Shown piece by piece: positions 60,754 to 64,000 of a stretch of DNA of 64,000 bases (its first letter is position 1; every line of letters begins with the position of its first letter). Where the stretch lies: positions 1 through 64,000 of the forward strand of contig NZ_QUBQ01000001.1 in NCBI RefSeq assembly GCF_003388735.1, in the 5' to 3' direction. The notes under the pieces were generated by a model. That model saw only the letters and a list, made by a program, of their open reading frames with translations, did not search any database and had not been told where the DNA came from. Origin of the DNA: Paenibacillus paeoniae (GTDB taxonomy: Bacteria > Bacillota > Bacilli > Paenibacillales > Paenibacillaceae). A program made the position numbers and the translations under genes.

Positions 60754-61956
60754 TTGAACGCAAAAAAAATATTGTGGTCCATGGCATTTGCACAATTTTT
60801 AGTCATGCAAGTATGGTTTAATTTTTCTGCAATTATGCCAGTTATCGAGATGGAATGGGGATTAACTGCTTCACAATCTGGATTCATTATTGCATCTTTT
60901 CAAGTCGGATACGTCGTAGCGATCATTATTTATAGTGTTTTAATCGAAAAGTATAATCCAAAATCTTTTTTTGTCTATGGAGCATTTGTAGCTGGTATAT
61001 CGGGTATTGCTTTTGCCTTTTTTGCTCAAGGTTTCTGGATAAGCTTGCTGTTAAGATTTCTTTCTGGAATAGGAGTTGCAGGGATTTATGTTCCTGGAGT
61101 GAGATTGCTGACAGGATTATTTCCGCCAAAGGAAAGAGGCAAAGTGATTGGAATTTATGTGGGTTCATTGGTTGTCGGTTCTGGATTTTCTTTATTCGTA
61201 TCAAGCCTATTACTCGAAGAACTGGGCTGGCAAGGGGTCATCTTACTCACCTCTTTTTTCAGCATAGTTGCGGCATGCTTGGTTAATCGCTTGAAAGTTC
61301 CATCTGTAGGGATCTCACCTATACCGATAAAGATTCAATGGCATGTATTGAAAAAAGTATTCAGGAAACAAAATCTTCTTGTTAATGGAGGATATGCCGG
61401 TCATTCGTGGGAACTTTATGCGATCTGGGCATGGATCGGTCCATTTTTTGTTTACTATTTCACAACAAAAGGCTTCAATCAAGCGGACGCTATCCAATAT
61501 GGCAATATGGTAGGAGCAATTGTGATTATGATTGGGGGAATTGCTACTTATCTCGGAGGTAAACTATCAGATTCTATCGGTAGAATTAAAGCGGCCAATT
61601 TATTTCTGTTCATAAGTATTACTTGTTCCTTATCAATAGGTTGGGCAGTAAGTCTCCCCATCCTATTGATGCTTGTTTTCGTACTTATTTATGGGTTTGC
61701 GATCGTGGCAGATTCACCTATCTATAATGTAACGGTTATAGAAGTATCTGAGCCTGAAATTATTGGGCTTTCATTAGGGATTCAATCTGTTCTTGGGTTT
61801 GCGGTAACGATTTTTTCACCGCTTGTGTTTGGTATTGTATTACAATCATATGGTTGGGGAATGGCATTTTTCGTTATTGGAGCGGGAACATTAATCGCTC
61901 CCATTTGTATGCTCTTATTAAGTAAGCTGCAAAGCTCAGTAGATGTATCTAATTGA
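60754..61956 (+). CDS. MFS transporter of the ars-like cassette
   Basis: 400 residues with 12 predicted membrane helices (MAFAQFLVMQVWFNFSAIMP; FLSGIGVAGIYVPGVRLLTG; GGKLSDSIGRIKAANLFLF). It is CynX/nitrate-like in the N-terminal signature. Its position between the flavin monooxygenase and ArsR suggests efflux of the oxidised product, but this is context only. TTG 60754 is chosen: AGGAGAGGGG lies 7 nt upstream. Confidence 0.83.
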   Translation: MNAKKILWSMAFAQFLVMQVWFNFSAIMPVIEMEWGLTASQSGFIIASFQVGYVVAIIIYSVLIEKYNPKSFFVYGAFVAGISGIAFAFFAQGFWISLLLRFLSGIGVAGIYVPGVRLLTGLFPPKERGKVIGIYVGSLVVGSGFSLFVSSLLLEELGWQGVILLTSFFSIVAACLVNRLKVPSVGISPIPIKIQWHVLKKVFRKQNLLVNGGYAGHSWELYAIWAWIGPFFVYYFTTKGFNQADAIQYGNMVGAIVIMIGGIATYLGGKLSDSIGRIKAANLFLFISITCSLSIGWAVSLPILLMLVFVLIYGFAIVADSPIYNVTVIEVSEPEIIGLSLGIQSVLGFAVTIFSPLVFGIVLQSYGWGMAFFVIGAGTLIAPICMLLLSKLQSSVDVSN

Positions 61957-62040
61957 CATTTGGTTTAGAATCCTATGTTGTAAACCTCCAGATGAAAGGG
62001 TATATTGAAAATAGTTATAGTTGTATGGGGGTAATATTAG

Positions 62041-62442
62041 ATGGAGAATTACGAGGTAGATCCTAAGGAGCGATACGTAACGATTTTTAAAGCGTTATCT
62101 GATATGACAAGGCTTAAAATCATGTGGTTACTTTTATCCATGGATTCGAAAATATACGTGTCTGAAATAGTAGATGTATTGGGTGAAAACCAATATAATG
62201 TGTCCAAACACTTGAAAATATTAGAACAGGCAGGTTTAATCTTTAAAAAGAGAGAAGGAAGATGGAACTTTTATCACTATATAAATAACTATAATGAATT
62301 TGATGCTTTCATTCGCCAAACGGTATTGACCATCCCTCGGGAGCTCATGGCAGAAGAAGCATCTAGATGTGAAAAGCGATTGGATATGCGAGTGGATGAC
62401 AAATGCGTTATTGGTTCTGAGAGTGGACAGTTCATTAGATAA
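62041..62442 (+). CDS. ArsR-family transcriptional repressor
   Basis: 133 residues, winged helix with YVTIFKALSDMTRLKIMWLL, EIVDVLGENQYNVSKHLKIL and a beta wing (KKREGRWNFYHY). The classic ELCVCDL metal site is absent; instead two Cys lie near the C-terminus (Cys110, Cys122), a location used by some atypical ArsR proteins for As(III). It probably represses the upstream monooxygenase and MFS genes. The stop codon is within the following terminator. Confidence 0.87.
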   Translation: MENYEVDPKERYVTIFKALSDMTRLKIMWLLLSMDSKIYVSEIVDVLGENQYNVSKHLKILEQAGLIFKKREGRWNFYHYINNYNEFDAFIRQTVLTIPRELMAEEASRCEKRLDMRVDDKCVIGSESGQFIR

Positions 62443-62468
62443 CACATCTAATGAGCTTTTTTTATTTC
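62429..62468 (+). terminator. Terminator of arsR, third copy of the recurrent hairpin
   Basis: GTTCATTAGAT pairs with ATCTAATGAGC and is followed by TTTTTTTATTT. The left arm doubles as the last codons and the stop of arsR. Same sequence family as 1854-1893 and 19112-19148. Confidence 0.87.
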
Positions 62469-62501
62469 ACCTTAATTCATGGCAATACAAAACACTAGTT
62501 G

Positions 62502-62516
62502 TGAGAATCATTTTCA
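62502..62516 (+). promoter_or_regulatory. Fur box upstream of the second AraC fusion
   Basis: TGAGAAT-C-ATTTTCA fits the Fur 7-1-7 consensus with one mismatch per arm; it is 60 nt upstream of the start codon. Confidence 0.72.
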
Positions 62517-62575
62517 ATTATAATGAAGTCAGCCTCTATGGACAGGCAACTTTTTAGTATCAGGAAGTGATTGGT

Positions 62576-64000
62576 TTGAATTGGAATGAACATCTATTGC
62601 TGTGGAACGAAGCCACTGTCAAGCTGCTCGATATTAGATATCAGTCATTGGTACAAGGAGACGAACTACGGGGTTACAAGCTTCCATCCAACGCTTTTCT
62701 GTGGGTGACGTATGGACGCGGGCGAGTGATGCTGGACGGAGTTGGTTATGCCGTAGATGGCTTTCATTTGCTTCATGGCGGGAAAGGCATGAGTCTGGAT
62801 ATGAGCTCTTCAGGGGATCGCCTCGAATATGCTCTTATTATGTACAAGGCTCTGCTAGCTGTCCCTGGCAACCGATATTTGGATCGGCTGTTGAAACGAA
62901 GCAGTCCTTTCCACATTCAATATGGATTCACGCCTCATACTCCTCTTTCCCTTCATTCAAAATTCGAGATCATGGAACAAAGCTGGCGCAAGCTTACGCT
63001 GTTGGACAAGCTGTATGCCAAAGGTGTTTTTTATCAATTTGTCTATGAATTAGTTGGACAGATGGCTGGGCAGGAGCTTGGGGAGATACGAGTTGACCTT
63101 GTGTCCCGAGCTACACGCTACATAGAGACCAGCTATTCGGAAGCTATTACAGTTGAGGGTTTGGCGGAGCAGCTTGGGTGCAGCTCCAGCTATTTGTCAC
63201 GTCTGTTCAAAAAGCAGTTAGGAACAACGCCTAATGAATACTTGATTCGAGTTCGCGTTGAACACGCCAGCAGGCTGTTGACAGAAACGAAGGCATCTCT
63301 GCAACAAATTTCGTTGAGTATAGGCTATTTGGACGTCTACTATTTCAGCCGCATGTTCAAAAAACAAACCGGCGTATCGCCACTGCGCTTTAGATCATGG
63401 GCAGCAGAGGTATCGGTTCAGAAAAGTCCATTTAATCGTTCAGGCCAAGCCATTGTCCCTCGCAAAGGTCACGGCTATAATGATAATGATTCTCATTATG
63501 AAAAAGAGGGAGATTTAACGATGTACAAAGATTTGAAGCTGTCAGTAGGCGCAGTGATGCTGCTCTGCATGACTTTGTTATTCAGTGGTTGCGGAGCTTC
63601 AACAGGTGCCAATGAACCATCCGTTACAGCCGGCTCTCCAGCAACTGTCACACAGGAGCAACAGCAGACCAAGAAGGTTAAGCATATGATGGGGGAAAGC
63701 GAAGTTCCGATCAACCCTCAGCGCATAGCTGTGAACGGGCTTGAAGATATTATGCTGGCGATTGATGCTCCGATGGTTCATGCTCAATCCATGAAGGGAC
63801 AATACTTGTACGATACGCTGCAAGCCAAAAAAGTTCCGTCCGTCTACACGCCAGGCGGTTTAAATTATGAGTCCATTCTCGATTCTAAACCTGATTTGAT
63901 TATCGCTAATCTTTTGCCTTCAGATACAGAATCGTATGAGCAATTAAGCAAGATTGCTCCAACGATCGTCTATGATCGCAGCGACTGGCAGACGTCCATA
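62576..64000 (+). CDS. AraC-type regulator fused to a siderophore-binding lipoprotein (second copy, partial)
   Basis: The frame is open through the window end (475 codons seen). Residues 1-~175 are an AraC sensor part, ~180-285 the HTH pair (VEGLAEQLGCSSSYLSRLFK, LQQISLSIGYLDVYYFSRMF), and from Met316 (ATG 63521) a lipoprotein follows: hydrophobic helix, lipobox LLFSGC (Cys339), a Thr/Gln linker and the FecB/FeuA fold (PQRIAVNGLEDIMLAID, SKPDLIIANLLPSD). A Fur box (63481-63495) and a good Shine-Dalgarno AGAGGGAG lie before ATG 63521. The layout is the same as at 19359. TTG 62576 with AGGAAGTGA upstream. Confidence 0.84.
   Translation, partial: MNWNEHLLLWNEATVKLLDIRYQSLVQGDELRGYKLPSNAFLWVTYGRGRVMLDGVGYAVDGFHLLHGGKGMSLDMSSSGDRLEYALIMYKALLAVPGNRYLDRLLKRSSPFHIQYGFTPHTPLSLHSKFEIMEQSWRKLTLLDKLYAKGVFYQFVYELVGQMAGQELGEIRVDLVSRATRYIETSYSEAITVEGLAEQLGCSSSYLSRLFKKQLGTTPNEYLIRVRVEHASRLLTETKASLQQISLSIGYLDVYYFSRMFKKQTGVSPLRFRSWAAEVSVQKSPFNRSGQAIVPRKGHGYNDNDSHYEKEGDLTMYKDLKLSVGAVMLLCMTLLFSGCGASTGANEPSVTAGSPATVTQEQQQTKKVKHMMGESEVPINPQRIAVNGLEDIMLAIDAPMVHAQSMKGQYLYDTLQAKKVPSVYTPGGLNYESILDSKPDLIIANLLPSDTESYEQLSKIAPTIVYDRSDWQTSI
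63481..63495 (+). promoter_or_regulatory. Fur box inside the coding linker of the second AraC fusion
   Basis: TGATAAT-G-ATTCTCA differs from the perfect Fur dyad by one base; extended as GATAATGATTCTCATTATG it agrees with the 19-bp consensus at 16 positions. It is 25 nt upstream of the internal ATG 63521. Confidence 0.78.

Overview
The window looks like a chromosomal segment of a Paenibacillus-type Firmicute (Paenibacillaceae). This rests on the 23S rRNA 3' end followed by a 16-gene tRNA cluster, Gram-positive lipoproteins, strong AGGAGG ribosome binding sites, Fur and CsoR sites, a copper-amine-oxidase-like domain joined to a TraB domain, and AraC regulators joined to siderophore-binding proteins. 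The genus is inferred from gene style and was not tested.

Layout. 1-1.9 kb: 23S rRNA end (no 5S follows) and the tRNA array. 2-8 kb: M29 aminopeptidase, a lone peptide-binding lipoprotein whose domain order looks circularly permuted and which sits behind a dppC relic, and a histidine ammonia-lyase homologue with Ala-Cys-Gly instead of Ala-Ser-Gly at the cofactor site. 8-30.6 kb: an accessory region rich in decay (ParA, MFS, IS30, IS630, IS3, IS1182, ISNCY and IS110 relics, tRNA-Leu relics) mixed with intact genes: a secreted beta-helix/FN3/discoidin protein, an alpha-carbonic anhydrase, a methionine-aminopeptidase/PLP-decarboxylase fusion, an iron-siderophore uptake operon, a subtilase, and two copies of a merR-CPBP cassette.

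30.7-37 kb: a tight operon of Nudix hydrolase, Crp/Fnr regulator, complete ECF-type transporter, metallo-beta-lactamase-fold hydrolase and HD hydrolase; its substrate is unknown. 37-41.5 kb: a FAD oxidoreductase, a CcdC-like membrane protein, a TraB-domain protein, a third MerR paralogue and an SDR relic, all on the minus strand. 42-51.4 kb: a LacI-controlled ribose-type ABC import operon with ribokinase, an ureidoglycolate-lyase-like protein, an M20 deacylase and a GATase-like protein, probably a catabolic pathway for a sugar conjugate. 51.5-57 kb: copper homeostasis (two CsoR, NIR/SIR-like protein, two HMA chaperones, CopA), each unit preceded by a CsoR-like G-rich site. 57-59 kb: MFS pump with divergent MerR regulator. 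59.2-62.5 kb: AT-rich ars-like cassette (flavin monooxygenase, MFS, ArsR). 62.5 kb to the end: a second AraC/siderophore-binding fusion, cut by the window edge.

The points most worth following are: (i) two AraC-lipoprotein fusions that both carry a Fur box inside the coding linker; (ii) three MerR paralogues with the same 19-bp-spaced palindromic promoter and with ATT/ATC/ATA at the expected start position; (iii) the permuted binding protein; (iv) the ECF-Nudix-MBL-HD operon.
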